NCBI RefSeq assembly: GCF_900107755.1
Contig: NZ_FNQR01000004.1
Location: 186,001 to 250,000 of the forward strand
Reading direction: 5' to 3'
DNA: 64,000 nucleotides
Source: Thalassobacillus cyri
Lineage (GTDB): Bacteria > Bacillota > Bacilli > Bacillales > Halobacillaceae
In this document: one piece after another, positions 44,219 through 53,384 of the stretch
Position numbering within the stretch: the first letter of the stretch is position 1
Layout of the letters: each line of letters starts with the position of its first letter
Notes under the pieces: generated by a model
Seen by the model: the letters and a program-made list of their open reading frames with translations, nothing else
Told to the model about the DNA's origin: nothing
Databases searched by the model: none
Program-made: the position numbers and the translations under genes

Positions 44219-45364
44219 ATGATGAAAGAGACGAGATTTGAGGAAAAAGCACTTGATCAAGTCATCGAAGAAATGATTGAAAATGTCACGAACAGCAAGG
44301 ACGAGATTTTCCATATAGGAGAAGAGTCCCGTAATGAGTTTGAAAAACTTCATAATGAGCTGCAAGAGACAAAAAGACAGGTCATTTCTCTCATAGATGA
44401 AGGCGACAAGCTGGAACAACAAGTGCGTTTCTCCCGTATGCGCCTTTCTGAAGTAAGTAAATATTTCAATCAATATTCTGAAGAAGAAATACGTGAAGTA
44501 TATGAAAAAACCCATAAACTGCAAATGGACCTTTCTGTTAAAAGAGAAAAGGAAAAGCAGCTGAGAGAACGCCGTGACGATTTAGATCGAAGGTTGAAAA
44601 ACTTAGATTCCACTGTCCAGCGGGCTGAGGGGCTGGTAAGCAAGATATCCGTTGTCCTCAATTATTTGAATGAAGACTTCAGGCAAGTATCAGAAGCTCT
44701 CGAAGACGCCAAAGAAAAACAGGAATTTGGCTTGCAAATTATCGAGGCACAGGAAGAAGAGCGTAGAAAGCTCTCCCGTGAGATTCATGATGGTCCGGCT
44801 CAAATGTTGGCCAATGTCATGATTCGATCGGATCTTGTTGACCGGACATTTCGGGAACGGGGCGTGGAGGAAGCTTTAGCGGAAATCAAGAGTGTCAAAC
44901 AAATGGTACGCTCTGCTCTGTATGAAGTCCGCCGGATCATTTATGATTTGAGACCAATGGCGTTGGATGACCTTGGAATCATCCCTACATTAAAGAAATA
45001 TTTGAATACGGTAGAGGAATACAATGAGGGATTGCAAGTGCTATTTACGAATCTGGGCAAAGAAAGACGGCTGGACAGCAAGTATGAGGTTGCATTATTT
45101 CGTTTGGTTCAGGAATCAGTACAAAATGCGGTGAAGCATGCTGAAGCTACTGAAATCCAGGTGAAAGTAGAGTTGAAATCGAAAGCAGCCATTTTAGTGA
45201 TAAAAGATAATGGCAAAGGTTTTGATACCAAAGTAAAAAAGGATAAGTCATTCGGCCTTGTCGGGATGAGGGAAAGGGTCGATATGCTTGAAGGTGACCT
45301 GACCATCGATTCCAAGCTAGGACAAGGTACTGTAGTGATCATCCAAATTCCGACCGAGCGGTAA
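44219..45364 (+). CDS. degS: Sensor histidine kinase DegS
   Basis: A 381-residue soluble histidine kinase. The N-terminal half is a long coiled coil/sensor (about 1-175). The dimerisation/phospho domain has the phospho-histidine in LSREIHDGPAQML (H190 from the first ATG), and the HATPase domain has VQNAVKHAEA, DNGKGFD and GLVGMRERV. B. subtilis DegS is 385 residues. A GGAGGAG site precedes tandem ATGs; either may be used. It phosphorylates DegU, encoded 169 bases downstream, to control exoenzymes, competence and motility. Confidence 0.96.
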   Translation: MMKETRFEEKALDQVIEEMIENVTNSKDEIFHIGEESRNEFEKLHNELQETKRQVISLIDEGDKLEQQVRFSRMRLSEVSKYFNQYSEEEIREVYEKTHKLQMDLSVKREKEKQLRERRDDLDRRLKNLDSTVQRAEGLVSKISVVLNYLNEDFRQVSEALEDAKEKQEFGLQIIEAQEEERRKLSREIHDGPAQMLANVMIRSDLVDRTFRERGVEEALAEIKSVKQMVRSALYEVRRIIYDLRPMALDDLGIIPTLKKYLNTVEEYNEGLQVLFTNLGKERRLDSKYEVALFRLVQESVQNAVKHAEATEIQVKVELKSKAAILVIKDNGKGFDTKVKKDKSFGLVGMRERVDMLEGDLTIDSKLGQGTVVIIQIPTER

Positions 45365-45386
45365 TTTTAGGTAACCCTACCTAAAA
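45365..45386. other. Perfect inverted repeat in the degS-degU gap
   Basis: TTTTAGGTA, four bases, TACCTAAAA begins right after the degS stop. No T run follows, so it is an mRNA hairpin or protein-binding palindrome rather than a terminator. Confidence 0.5.
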
Positions 45387-45533
45387 ATAAAAAAATCATT
45401 TATAATAAGGAATTAAATAGGAATATAGACTTATATATCTGCTGATGTTTCAAATTGATGTTTTTATAGGTGAGATTAGGGAAATAAGTCACGGAGTTAA
45501 CCCAGAAATTATGAGATGGGGAGGAAAAGGACG

Positions 45534-46214
45534 ATGACAACAAAAATCGTATTGATTGATGACCATAAACTTTTTCGCGAAGGTGTAAAGCGGATTTTAG
45601 ATTTTGAAGTAAGCTTTGAAGTAGTGGCAGAAGGGGATGATGGGGATACTGCGGTAGATTTAGTTGAACAGCATGATCCTGACGTTGTGCTGATGGACAT
45701 TAATATGCCCAATATGAACGGTGTGGAAGCGACTGCAGAGCTGATCAGCCGCTATCCAGAATTGAAAGTAATCGTTCTTTCCATTCACGATGATGAAAAT
45801 TACGTCACTCATGCCTTAAAGACAGGTGCACAAGGTTATCTATTGAAAGAAATGGACTCCGATGCATTGATTGAGGCGATAAAGGTAGTAAGTGAAGGTG
45901 GTTCTTACCTTCACCCGAAAGTTACACATAACCTGGTTGCCGAATATCGCCGTCTATCTGAAACAGCAGAAAACGGCCAATCCTTCCAGACGATTGAATA
46001 CCGTAAGCCGCTTCACTTGTTGACACGCCGTGAATGTGAAGTGCTTCAACTGTTGGCAGATGGAAAGAGTAACCGTGGTGTAGCGGAATCACTTTATATC
46101 AGTGAAAAGACAGTCAAAAACCATGTCAGTAATATCCTGCAGAAAATGAACGTCAACGACCGCACCCAGGCAGTTGTTACTGCCATTAAAAATGGTTGGG
46201 TAGAAGTATTATAA
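45534..46214 (+). CDS. degU: Response regulator DegU
   Basis: A 226-residue NarL/LuxR-type response regulator. The receiver domain has acidic residues D9-D10 and the phospho-acceptor D55 in VVLMDINMP. The LuxR HTH is at about 160-222 ([40 protein letters not shown]). The start at 45534 follows GGGGAGG. DegU-P drives exoprotease and poly-glutamate genes and affects motility; unphosphorylated DegU helps competence through comK, at least in B. subtilis. Confidence 0.97.
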   Translation: MTTKIVLIDDHKLFREGVKRILDFEVSFEVVAEGDDGDTAVDLVEQHDPDVVLMDINMPNMNGVEATAELISRYPELKVIVLSIHDDENYVTHALKTGAQGYLLKEMDSDALIEAIKVVSEGGSYLHPKVTHNLVAEYRRLSETAENGQSFQTIEYRKPLHLLTRRECEVLQLLADGKSNRGVAESLYISEKTVKNHVSNILQKMNVNDRTQAVVTAIKNGWVEVL

Positions 46215-46220
46215 TTTCAG

Positions 46221-46256
46221 TCAGACTCTGAACTTATTGTTCAGGGTCTTTTCTAT
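46221..46256 (+). terminator. Terminator after degU
   Basis: AGACTCTGAAC/GTTCAGGGTCT with a five-base loop and TTTTCT. Confidence 0.85.
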
Positions 46257-46382
46257 TTGCCGATTAGACTTCTATCTGAAGTATTTCTTCATTTAACTGT
46301 GCTGCTGATGAAAAAAGAGCGGTCTTCATGTAAAATGAAGGAAGAAAGGATTTATAAATAATGACAAGGAGTACGATGCCTG

Positions 46383-47225
46383 ATGAAAACAGCGGTGTTG
46401 ACCGATAGTACGGCATACATACCTGAAGATATACGTGATATGCATAATATACATATGGTTCCTTTGAACGTGATTATCAATGAGGAATCTTACCGGGAAG
46501 AAGTCGATATCCAGGCAGGCGAATTCTATGAAATGATGCGTAACAGCGAAGAACTGCCTAAAACATCTCAGCCATCAGTCGGGCTTGTAACAGAGAAGCT
46601 GGAAGAGCTGTCCCGGGAATATGATGCAGTCGTGGCCATCCATCTTTCCAGTGGAATCAGTGGTACTTACCAGGGGACTATCACTGCTGGTAACATGGTA
46701 GAAGGAATTGAGGTTCATCCTTTTGACAGCGAATTAAGTGCGATGATGCAAGGTTTTTATGTGCTGGAGGCAGCTGAACTGGCAGACAATGGGGCAACTC
46801 CTGAACAAATTATGGCACGCCTCGAGGAAATAAAGCCTACGATTCGTGCTTATTTCATGGTCGATGATCTGACTAACCTCTATCGAGGCGGGCGTCTGAC
46901 AGGAGCTCAGAAAATAATCGGCAGTTTGCTGCAGGTAAAGCCGGTGCTCCATTTTATCGATACAAAGATTGTCCCCTTCGAGAAAATCCGGACAAGAAAA
47001 AAAGCGGTCAAGCGGATTCTGTCGTTGTTTGAAGAGGATGCAGCCAGCGGAATTGCCATCAAAGCCACTGTCATCCACGCTAATTGTCTGGATGATGCAG
47101 AACAAATCAAACAAGAATTGGAGACGCGTTTTCCGAATGTAGAGGTAACAATCAGCTATTTCGGCCCAGTCATCGGTACTCATCTTGGTGAAGGTGCTCT
47201 GGGACTCGGCTGGTATAAAAAATAA
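46383..47225 (+). CDS. degV: DegV-family fatty-acid-binding protein
   Basis: A 280-residue DegV protein, the size of B. subtilis DegV. It begins KTAVLTDSTAYIP and carries the family segments LSSGISGTYQG and VDDLTNLYRGGRLTG and a HLGEGALGLGW end. The fold binds fatty acids; homologues feed fatty acids to FakA kinase. AAGGAG lies 11 bases before the ATG. A hairpin terminator follows, and comFA begins after it, as in B. subtilis. Confidence 0.95.
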   Translation: MKTAVLTDSTAYIPEDIRDMHNIHMVPLNVIINEESYREEVDIQAGEFYEMMRNSEELPKTSQPSVGLVTEKLEELSREYDAVVAIHLSSGISGTYQGTITAGNMVEGIEVHPFDSELSAMMQGFYVLEAAELADNGATPEQIMARLEEIKPTIRAYFMVDDLTNLYRGGRLTGAQKIIGSLLQVKPVLHFIDTKIVPFEKIRTRKKAVKRILSLFEEDAASGIAIKATVIHANCLDDAEQIKQELETRFPNVEVTISYFGPVIGTHLGEGALGLGWYKK

Positions 47226-47252
47226 AGGGAGGGAGCTACCCCTCCCTCTTCC
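47226..47252 (+). terminator. Terminator after degV
   Basis: AGGGAGGG/CCCTCCCT stem followed by CTTCC; no strong T run. Confidence 0.6.
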
Positions 47253-47270
47253 TAATGGAGCGATGAAGAA

Positions 47271-48707
47271 TTGAATAACCTGATCCCTGCCTTCCGTACT
47301 TATTATTCCAATGACTTCTCTTGGATTCCGTCACCTCTTGAACAGCCACCAGACCTTCCTTCATTTGTTAACCCCTCTCTTGTCACCTATTTATCTGGAA
47401 AACTTCTATTAAAAACAGAAATCTCTTTAAACACACCACAATTAAATGAACTAATCTCCTTAGGTTTGCTAGACGAAATTCCTGCTATTGAAAAGCACGC
47501 ATGGGGGAATCGATGCCGCCGGTGCGGCAATCAAAAAAGCTATTTATTTGCAAAGTTACCGGATAATGTCGTCTATTGCCGTAAATGTATCGTTATGGGC
47601 CGTGTGTCGGAGCAAGAACATTTATATGCCTGGCGGCGCCCTGTGAGTTGGGATCGACACCCTCCTGCCTGCAAGTGGACTGGCGAGCTTACAACCTTTC
47701 AACAGCAGGCTGCAGACCGTATCATAAAAGCTATACAAGAAAAAAATCAGCGTTTGCTGGTCTGGGCTGTATGTGGTGCTGGAAAGACGGAGATGTTATT
47801 CCCAGGCCTGAGTCTCGCATTCTCTCAAGGAAAAAGAGTCTGCCTCGCGACTCCTCGGGCGGATGTAGTTAAAGAACTGCTTCCCCGTTTTGTAGCTGCC
47901 TTTCCCGATGTATCGATCCAAGCTTTATATGGGGAGAGTCCCGATAAACAAGGAAATGCCCAGTTCCTTATTGCAACAACCCATCAACTGCTGCGTTACG
48001 GGCGAGCATTTGATGTGCTGATCATCGATGAGATCGATGCCTTCCCTTATCATGCTGATGCATCTTTGCCTTATGCGACTGAACGAGCTGCTAAGGATCA
48101 AGCTTCCTTCATCTATTTGACCGCTACTCCCCGACCGAAGCATGAAAGGGAAATCAACCGAAAGAAACTGCCAGCAGTGTTCGTCCCACGGCGCTTTCAT
48201 GGCCACCCGCTTCCTGTTCCTCGCTTTGTTGCTGCCTTCGACATTAAATCACTCGAAAAAGAAATGCTTTCCCGAAAGGTTTGGGATTGGCTGGAACGTC
48301 GTAAAAGACCGGACCGACAACTCCTCGTATTTGTGCCCACCATCCCCAATGCTGAAAAAGTAGAAAAAATCCTTGCACAGCGATACAAAAAGGTCACTTG
48401 TGTGCATGCGTCAGATTCAGATCGTCAAGAAAAAGTGTACCAATTCCGCAAAAGTGTATATGACGTGTTAGTAACAACGACGATATTGGAGCGTGGAGTG
48501 ACTTTCCCCTCCGTGGATGTCATCGTCTTAGACAGTGGCCATGCGGTATTCGACCAGGCTGCCTTAATCCAGATAGCGGGTCGAGCAGGGCGAAGCTCGA
48601 GAGATCCAGACGGTGAAGTCATCTTTTTTCATCAAGGGAAAACCGACGCCATGGTAAAGGCAGTGGAAACCATCCTGAAGATGAACCGGTTAGGAAGGAG
48701 GAAGTGA
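47271..48707 (+). CDS. comFA: Competence helicase ComFA
   Basis: A 478-residue DEAD-type ATPase of the DNA-uptake machinery, driving single-stranded DNA import at the membrane. The cysteine zinc site (CRRCGNQ...YCRKC) lies near residues 80-105, Walker A is VCGAGKTEM, the DEAD-like box is DEIDAFP, motif III is TATP and motif VI QIAGRAGRS. The start is TTG 47271 with TGGAG ten bases upstream; no in-frame ATG fits better. comFC follows immediately. comFB, which lies between them in B. subtilis, is absent. Confidence 0.94.
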   Translation: MNNLIPAFRTYYSNDFSWIPSPLEQPPDLPSFVNPSLVTYLSGKLLLKTEISLNTPQLNELISLGLLDEIPAIEKHAWGNRCRRCGNQKSYLFAKLPDNVVYCRKCIVMGRVSEQEHLYAWRRPVSWDRHPPACKWTGELTTFQQQAADRIIKAIQEKNQRLLVWAVCGAGKTEMLFPGLSLAFSQGKRVCLATPRADVVKELLPRFVAAFPDVSIQALYGESPDKQGNAQFLIATTHQLLRYGRAFDVLIIDEIDAFPYHADASLPYATERAAKDQASFIYLTATPRPKHEREINRKKLPAVFVPRRFHGHPLPVPRFVAAFDIKSLEKEMLSRKVWDWLERRKRPDRQLLVFVPTIPNAEKVEKILAQRYKKVTCVHASDSDRQEKVYQFRKSVYDVLVTTTILERGVTFPSVDVIVLDSGHAVFDQAALIQIAGRAGRSSRDPDGEVIFFHQGKTDAMVKAVETILKMNRLGRRK

Positions 48708-48708
48708 T

Positions 48709-49392
48709 GTGCGCTGCTTGAATTGTCACCAGGTGATATTACATCAAGTGACTTGGTACAACCTATTTTCGCTCCCCCAGACACAAGTCATATGTAACGC
48801 CTGTCAGTCGGAGTTGAAAAAGATTACCGGGGCGAAGTGTTTATCCTGTTCCCGACCTATGGAAAAGCCCGGGCTCTGTCCTGATTGTAAACGGTGGGAA
48901 GAAGACGAGAGGTGGAGCGGTGTCCTTGATCAAAATATCTCAATTTTCCACTACAATGAGCAAATGAAAGATATTATGGCACGTTGGAAGTACCGTGGAG
49001 ATTATATTTTAGCAGATTTGTTTCGTGAAGCCATGCAAGATGAATTTCAAGAGCACTTCATGGGGGAAGATGTGGTTGTTGTCCCAATACCGTTAAGTGA
49101 TGAGCGGATGGAAGAAAGAGGGTTCAACCAGGCAGATACGTTAGCAGGCTTCATTCAGGCTCCCGTGAAACTTGCATTGACCCGCCTACATGGTGAAAAA
49201 CAGTCAAAAAAATCACGGCAGGAGCGTATGGATACGGTCAATCCATTTCTGCTGGCAGAGCCAGTCCATCAGGCTGTTCTTTTAGTGGATGATATATATA
49301 CGACAGGAATGACCTTGAGGCATGCAGCTAAATTGTTAAAAACAAATGGAACACCAAAAATTTTCTCTTTGACTTTGATTAGAAGTGGTTGA
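48709..49392 (+). CDS. comFC: ComFC-type phosphoribosyltransferase-like competence protein
   Basis: A 227-residue ComF-family protein. The N-terminal zinc cysteines are CLNCHQ, CNACQ, CLSC and CPDC; the C-terminal half is phosphoribosyltransferase-like with VVVPIPLSDERMEERGFNQ and VLLVDDIYTTGMTL. It is required for transformation, probably together with ComFA. GTG 48709 follows AAGGAGGAAGTGAT, one base after the comFA stop, so the two are coupled. Confidence 0.94.
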   Translation: MRCLNCHQVILHQVTWYNLFSLPQTQVICNACQSELKKITGAKCLSCSRPMEKPGLCPDCKRWEEDERWSGVLDQNISIFHYNEQMKDIMARWKYRGDYILADLFREAMQDEFQEHFMGEDVVVVPIPLSDERMEERGFNQADTLAGFIQAPVKLALTRLHGEKQSKKSRQERMDTVNPFLLAEPVHQAVLLVDDIYTTGMTLRHAAKLLKTNGTPKIFSLTLIRSG

Positions 49393-49458
49393 AACATTAT
49401 CAATTAGACGGTATGTGCCGATATAATAAATAGAAGGTTTGTGGGGAGGAAAAGTGTT

Positions 49459-49869
49459 ATGCCTGGAGAATTGAAGAATTGTCCAAGGTGCGGAGCGGTT
49501 TTTGTTCAGGCGCTTCGTTCCATTTGTACAGATTGTTTCCATGAAGAAGAAAAAGACTTTCAAATGGTTTATGATTACATTCGCAAACGCGAAAACCGCC
49601 AGGCGACTGTGACGGCGGTTGTGGAAGCTACTGGGGTGGCACATGAGCGTATTACACAGTTTGTGAAAGAAAAAAGATTACTGACGACCCATTTTCCGAA
49701 CCTGCACTATAAATGTGACAGATGTGGGGGATCTTTGCAGCAGGGGAGGCTGTGTGATGGCTGCAGAACCTCATTGCATAAGGAATGGCAGCGGGTTGAC
49801 GAGAAATCTACCCAGGATGATCCTCCTGAATCCAGGACCTATTACAGTTTGAAAAGGGGTAAAAAGTAA
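49459..49869 (+). CDS. yvyF: Flagellar operon protein YvyF (FlgM regulon)
   Basis: A 136-residue protein of the YvyF/TIGR03826 type. A zinc-ribbon-like N-terminus (CPRCGAVF...CTDCF), a central winged-helix-like part (YDYIRKRENRQATVTAVVEATGVAHERITQFVKEKRL) and a second zinc ribbon (CDRCGGSLQQGRLCDGC). It opens the flagellar gene block exactly as in B. subtilis. The start at 49459 follows GGGGAGG. The function is unknown; the architecture suggests nucleic-acid binding. Confidence 0.9.
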   Translation: MPGELKNCPRCGAVFVQALRSICTDCFHEEEKDFQMVYDYIRKRENRQATVTAVVEATGVAHERITQFVKEKRLLTTHFPNLHYKCDRCGGSLQQGRLCDGCRTSLHKEWQRVDEKSTQDDPPESRTYYSLKRGKK

Positions 49870-49872
49870 TAT

Positions 49873-49899
49873 TAAATGATGGCTTTGATTTACCGATAA
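49873..49899 (+). promoter_or_regulatory. SigD promoter of the flgM operon
   Basis: TAAA (49873-49876), 15 bases, ACCGATAA (49892-49899): an almost exact SigD consensus with correct spacing, ahead of flgM. A SigD promoter here also exists in B. subtilis and gives anti-sigma feedback. Confidence 0.85.
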
Positions 49900-49947
49900 A
49901 TAGAGTAGAATGAGTGTCGGAAGCTATAAAGAGTGAGGTGAATGGGA

Positions 49948-50214
49948 ATGAAAATCAATGGTCCGAATCATACCAATTTGAATCCTTATCAAAAGCAGTT
50001 GAATAAACAGACAGAAATCAAGAAAGCTTTCCAGCAGGAAGATAAGTTGGAAATATCCCATCAGGCAAAGAATCTGCAGGAGAATGCCCGCCCTGACGCA
50101 GCACGGGAGAAAAAAGTAGCGGAAATCAAACAAGCTGTTGATCAAGGTGAATATAAAATAAACGCGGAGAAAACTGCACAGAAAATGATCCAGTTCTGGA
50201 ATAGCCGTAAGTAA
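49948..50214 (+). CDS. flgM: Anti-sigma factor FlgM
   Basis: An 88-residue protein starting MKINGPNHTNLNPYQKQLNK, the family N-terminus, with a C-terminal SigD-binding region (REKKVAEIKQAVDQGEYKINAEKTAQKMIQF). FlgM holds SigD inactive until the hook-basal body is complete. ATG 49948 is preferred over the ATG two codons earlier because GAGGTG is better spaced from it. It is followed after nine bases by flgN. Confidence 0.95.
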   Translation: MKINGPNHTNLNPYQKQLNKQTEIKKAFQQEDKLEISHQAKNLQENARPDAAREKKVAEIKQAVDQGEYKINAEKTAQKMIQFWNSRK

Positions 50215-50223
50215 GGGGGACCA

Positions 50224-50718
50224 ATGGTGTCCATCACTAAAGTCAATGTACAAATGGAAAAGTTGAAGCAATTGCATGAAAGTCTATTATATTTGTCCCG
50301 TGAAAAAACAGAACTGTTAAAACAAGGGGAGACAGGGAGTCTACAGCAATTATTGACTCAAGAGCGGAAACATATCCAGGCGATTACTAAAATAGAAAAT
50401 GAACGTATGCATACTGTTACAGACTGGTGCCCCCAGCAGGGCATTGAATTAGAAACTCCAACTTTATCAGGTCTGCTTGGGTTTCTGGAGGACAGTAAAG
50501 AAAAAAACTTGTTGCAATCGTTATTTGAAGACCTGGCCTTTCTTGTCTCCGAATTGAAGCAGCAGGAACAGCTCAACGCTGAACTGACGAAGCAATCACT
50601 GCAATTCATTCATTTATCGCTGGACATGCTGCAGCCAAGCCTTAACAACGTGAATTACAACAAACAAACCGGAGTTTCTAACAAAGAAAAAAGGTCTGTT
50701 TTTGATTCGAAAGCGTAA
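50224..50718 (+). CDS. flgN: FlgN-type export chaperone
   Basis: A 164-residue, almost fully helical protein of the FlgN family (YvyG in B. subtilis), the cytosolic chaperone that delivers the hook-associated proteins FlgK and FlgL to the flagellar export gate. AAGGGGG precedes the ATG. Its position between flgM and flgK is the standard order. Confidence 0.9.
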   Translation: MVSITKVNVQMEKLKQLHESLLYLSREKTELLKQGETGSLQQLLTQERKHIQAITKIENERMHTVTDWCPQQGIELETPTLSGLLGFLEDSKEKNLLQSLFEDLAFLVSELKQQEQLNAELTKQSLQFIHLSLDMLQPSLNNVNYNKQTGVSNKEKRSVFDSKA

Positions 50719-50736
50719 GAGAGGAGTCTAGTTTAC

Positions 50737-52332
50737 ATGTCGACATTCCATGGCTTAGAGGTAGCCAAATGCGGATTGTTCACCCAGCAGTCCGCTTTAC
50801 ATACGACCGGGCACAACATTGCAAATGCAAATACATCTGGCTACACACGCCAGCGAGTCAACTTTGAACAAACTGCACCATATCCGCCAGCTTCGAGGAA
50901 CCGTCCGGAAATCCCTGGGCAAGTTGGAAGCGGTGTACAAGCGGGCTCCATCGAGCGTGTGCGTGAACAATTTTTAGATATCCAGTTTCGAGGAGAGACA
51001 AATAAGGCTGGATACTGGGAGTCAAAAGCTGACTCTATCGGCAAAATGGAAGAAGTCATGAATGAGCCGAGTGAACAGGGACTTTCAAAAACGATGGATC
51101 GTTTTTGGCAATCGTTACAGGACTTAGCGACCAACCCGGAAGATTCAGGGGCAAGATCTGTCGTACGTCAGCGCGGGATAGCCGTCGCAGAAACCTTTAA
51201 TTATTTATCGGGTTCCTTAGAAGGTATTCAAAAAGATTTAGAAAACGAAATAGATGTAACGGTCAAAGATATCAATTCCCTGCTTACTCAAATCGACCAG
51301 CTCAACCAACAGATTGGGAATGTCGAACCCCACGGCTATCTGCCAAATGATTTGTATGATGAACGTGACCGCTTAATTGATGATTTATCACAATTGGTGG
51401 AGCTTGAGGTTAATTATGAAATGAGTAAAGGTAAGCCGGATGCAATGGCGATGGGACAAGCGACTATTCAATTAGTGAACGAAACGGAAAAAGATTTGCT
51501 CGTAAATGGTAAGCCGGGTCAAGGGGAGTCACGGGTCTACCACTTGAATGCTGAGGTTAACGAAGTTGCCGGTAGAAGTGTGGTTACAGGTTTTTCATTG
51601 TCTTCTAAGGACGGCAATGGGGTTACGAAGAATCTTGATACATATAGTTCTCAAGGAAAGCTGCTCGCACTTAAAGAGTCTCATGGCTACCAGAATAGTG
51701 ATGGAGAATCCAGAGGTATGTATCTTGATATGCTGGCGGATTTAGATAAAATGGCTTACGCTTTTGCGACAGAATTTAACCGAGTCCACCAGGAAGGAGC
51801 CACATTAAAAGATATTGAGAATAATACAAATGATGTAAATCCATTAGTCAGTTCTCAACCTTTCTTCACAGAGGGGACTTCCCAGCTTACAGATAAAGGT
51901 ACGGTTAATGCAGGACTGGCCGGACGATTGGATATTCATACGGATATTATTAAGGACACAGACCATATTGCTGCAGCAGCAAAAGGGCAGCCATATGCTG
52001 GAGATGGCTCGAATGCTCTTGCTTTAGCCGATGTGAAGGATGCTGAATTGGATGGTCTTGGAGAAGCGACAAGTTTGAAAGGCTACTACGAGGGAGTCAT
52101 CGGAAAAATGGGCGTCGAATCCCAGGAATACCAACGCCTCCAAAGTAATGCGGGTACCCTTAAAGAATCTGTGGAACAGCGCCGGCAGTCTGTCAGTGCA
52201 GTCTCCCTTGATGAAGAAATGACCAATATGATCAAGTTTCAGCATGCTTATAACGCTTCTGCAAGAAATATGACAGCAGTAGATGAGATGCTCGATAGGA
52301 TCATCAATCAGATGGGACTAGTAGGAAGGTAG
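50737..52332 (+). CDS. flgK: Flagellar hook-associated protein 1 (FlgK)
   Basis: A 531-residue structural protein of the hook-filament junction. The N-terminus has the rod/hook signature LEVAKCGLFTQQSALHTTGHNIANANTSGYTRQRV; the C-terminus ends with SLDEEMTNMIKFQHAYNASARNMTAVDEMLDRII, the packing helices shared by axial proteins. AGAGGAG precedes the ATG. Normal length. Confidence 0.97.
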   Translation: MSTFHGLEVAKCGLFTQQSALHTTGHNIANANTSGYTRQRVNFEQTAPYPPASRNRPEIPGQVGSGVQAGSIERVREQFLDIQFRGETNKAGYWESKADSIGKMEEVMNEPSEQGLSKTMDRFWQSLQDLATNPEDSGARSVVRQRGIAVAETFNYLSGSLEGIQKDLENEIDVTVKDINSLLTQIDQLNQQIGNVEPHGYLPNDLYDERDRLIDDLSQLVELEVNYEMSKGKPDAMAMGQATIQLVNETEKDLLVNGKPGQGESRVYHLNAEVNEVAGRSVVTGFSLSSKDGNGVTKNLDTYSSQGKLLALKESHGYQNSDGESRGMYLDMLADLDKMAYAFATEFNRVHQEGATLKDIENNTNDVNPLVSSQPFFTEGTSQLTDKGTVNAGLAGRLDIHTDIIKDTDHIAAAAKGQPYAGDGSNALALADVKDAELDGLGEATSLKGYYEGVIGKMGVESQEYQRLQSNAGTLKESVEQRRQSVSAVSLDEEMTNMIKFQHAYNASARNMTAVDEMLDRIINQMGLVGR

Positions 52333-52343
52333 GTGGATGATTG

Positions 52344-53246
52344 ATGCGGGTAACACAAGGAATGTTAACCAACAATATGCTAAGGCACCTTAGCAACAGT
52401 TACGACCGGATGGGTAAATATCAGGAACAGCTTTCAACCGGGAAAAAAATCAACCGGCCTTCCGATAACCCAGTTGTTGCGATGAAAGGAATGAATTATC
52501 GTACGCAGTTGAACGAAGTCCAACAGTTTCAGCGAAATCTCGGTGAGATGCATAATTGGATGGAAAACTCGGACAGTGCGATGGATAAGGCGACACAAGC
52601 CATGCAGCGTGTGCGCGAATTGACCGTCCAGGCGAGCAATGGCACTTACGACCAGGGCCAAAGGGAAAATATCGCTAAAGAAATCGGCCAGCTGAAGGAC
52701 CATATGATTGATATTGCCAATACAAAAGTAAACAATAAATATATTTTCAATGGCAATGATACCCTGAATGCTCCGGTTGATGTTTCAGAGGAGAATCCGC
52801 CTGCAGCAGATCCCAGCCCCTTTAAGGTAAGTGATAATTCCGGAGAAGTGATGATAGAGATCTCCAAAGGCAACTCCTTAAAAGCCAATATCGATCCTAC
52901 CAAGGTCTTTTCCGGTCAATTGTTTGCAGATCTTCAAGGGCTCGAAAATGCTTTGAAAGGAAATGATGAAAGCAAGTTGAATGGGTACTTGGATATTATT
53001 GATGACCATATCAATAATATCGTGGATGAACGTGCGGATTTAGGAGCAAGGATGAATCGTATTGAGCTGGTAGAAGATCGTTTGGCGCAACAGGAAATTA
53101 CGGCTACCAGGATACTTTCCGAAAATGAGGACGCTGATATCGAAAAGGTTATTACGGAGCTCAAAACACAGGAAAGTGTGCACCGTGCTGCTCTTGGAGT
53201 AGGGGCGCGTATCATCCAGCCAACATTGATGGACTTTCTACGATAA
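52344..53246 (+). CDS. flgL: Flagellar hook-associated protein 3 (FlgL)
   Basis: A 300-residue junction protein with a flagellin-like N-terminus (MRVTQGMLTNNMLRHLSNSY and LSTGKKINRPSDNPV). The start at ATG 52344 has GGTGG upstream, 11 bases after flgK. A terminator overlaps its end. The C-terminal helix (TATRILSENEDADIEKVITELKTQESVHRAALGVGARIIQPTL) is the usual one. Confidence 0.96.
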   Translation: MRVTQGMLTNNMLRHLSNSYDRMGKYQEQLSTGKKINRPSDNPVVAMKGMNYRTQLNEVQQFQRNLGEMHNWMENSDSAMDKATQAMQRVRELTVQASNGTYDQGQRENIAKEIGQLKDHMIDIANTKVNNKYIFNGNDTLNAPVDVSEENPPAADPSPFKVSDNSGEVMIEISKGNSLKANIDPTKVFSGQLFADLQGLENALKGNDESKLNGYLDIIDDHINNIVDERADLGARMNRIELVEDRLAQQEITATRILSENEDADIEKVITELKTQESVHRAALGVGARIIQPTLMDFLR

Positions 53247-53273
53247 GCTATCTGACTTCAGGTAGCTTTTTTT
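53246..53273 (+). terminator. Terminator after flgL
   Basis: AGCTATCTGA/TCAGGTAGCT stem with a two-base loop and a seven-base T run. Confidence 0.88.
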
Positions 53274-53287
53274 ATACTTTAGGAAAA

Positions 53288-53371
53288 TTTAACTTTGTTA
53301 AAGGATTAAAGTATAAGAAAATACTAAGGCTTTCGCCATAAGTACTTGGCGACAAGTCAAGTTTTTCTAAT
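53288..53371 (+). other. Attenuator-like repeated element, copy 1 (before yviE)
   Basis: A conserved intergenic block that recurs at 55646-55724. It starts TTAACTTTGTTAAA and ends with a hairpin ACTTGGC-GACAA-GTCAAGT followed by TTTTTCT. The upstream half offers an alternative stem TCGCCA/TGGCGA (53333-53338 with 53346-53351) that uses the same TGGC bases. The two folds exclude each other, as in a transcription attenuator. No known riboswitch core is recognised. Confidence 0.6.
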
Positions 53372-53384
53372 AAGAGGTGAGAAG

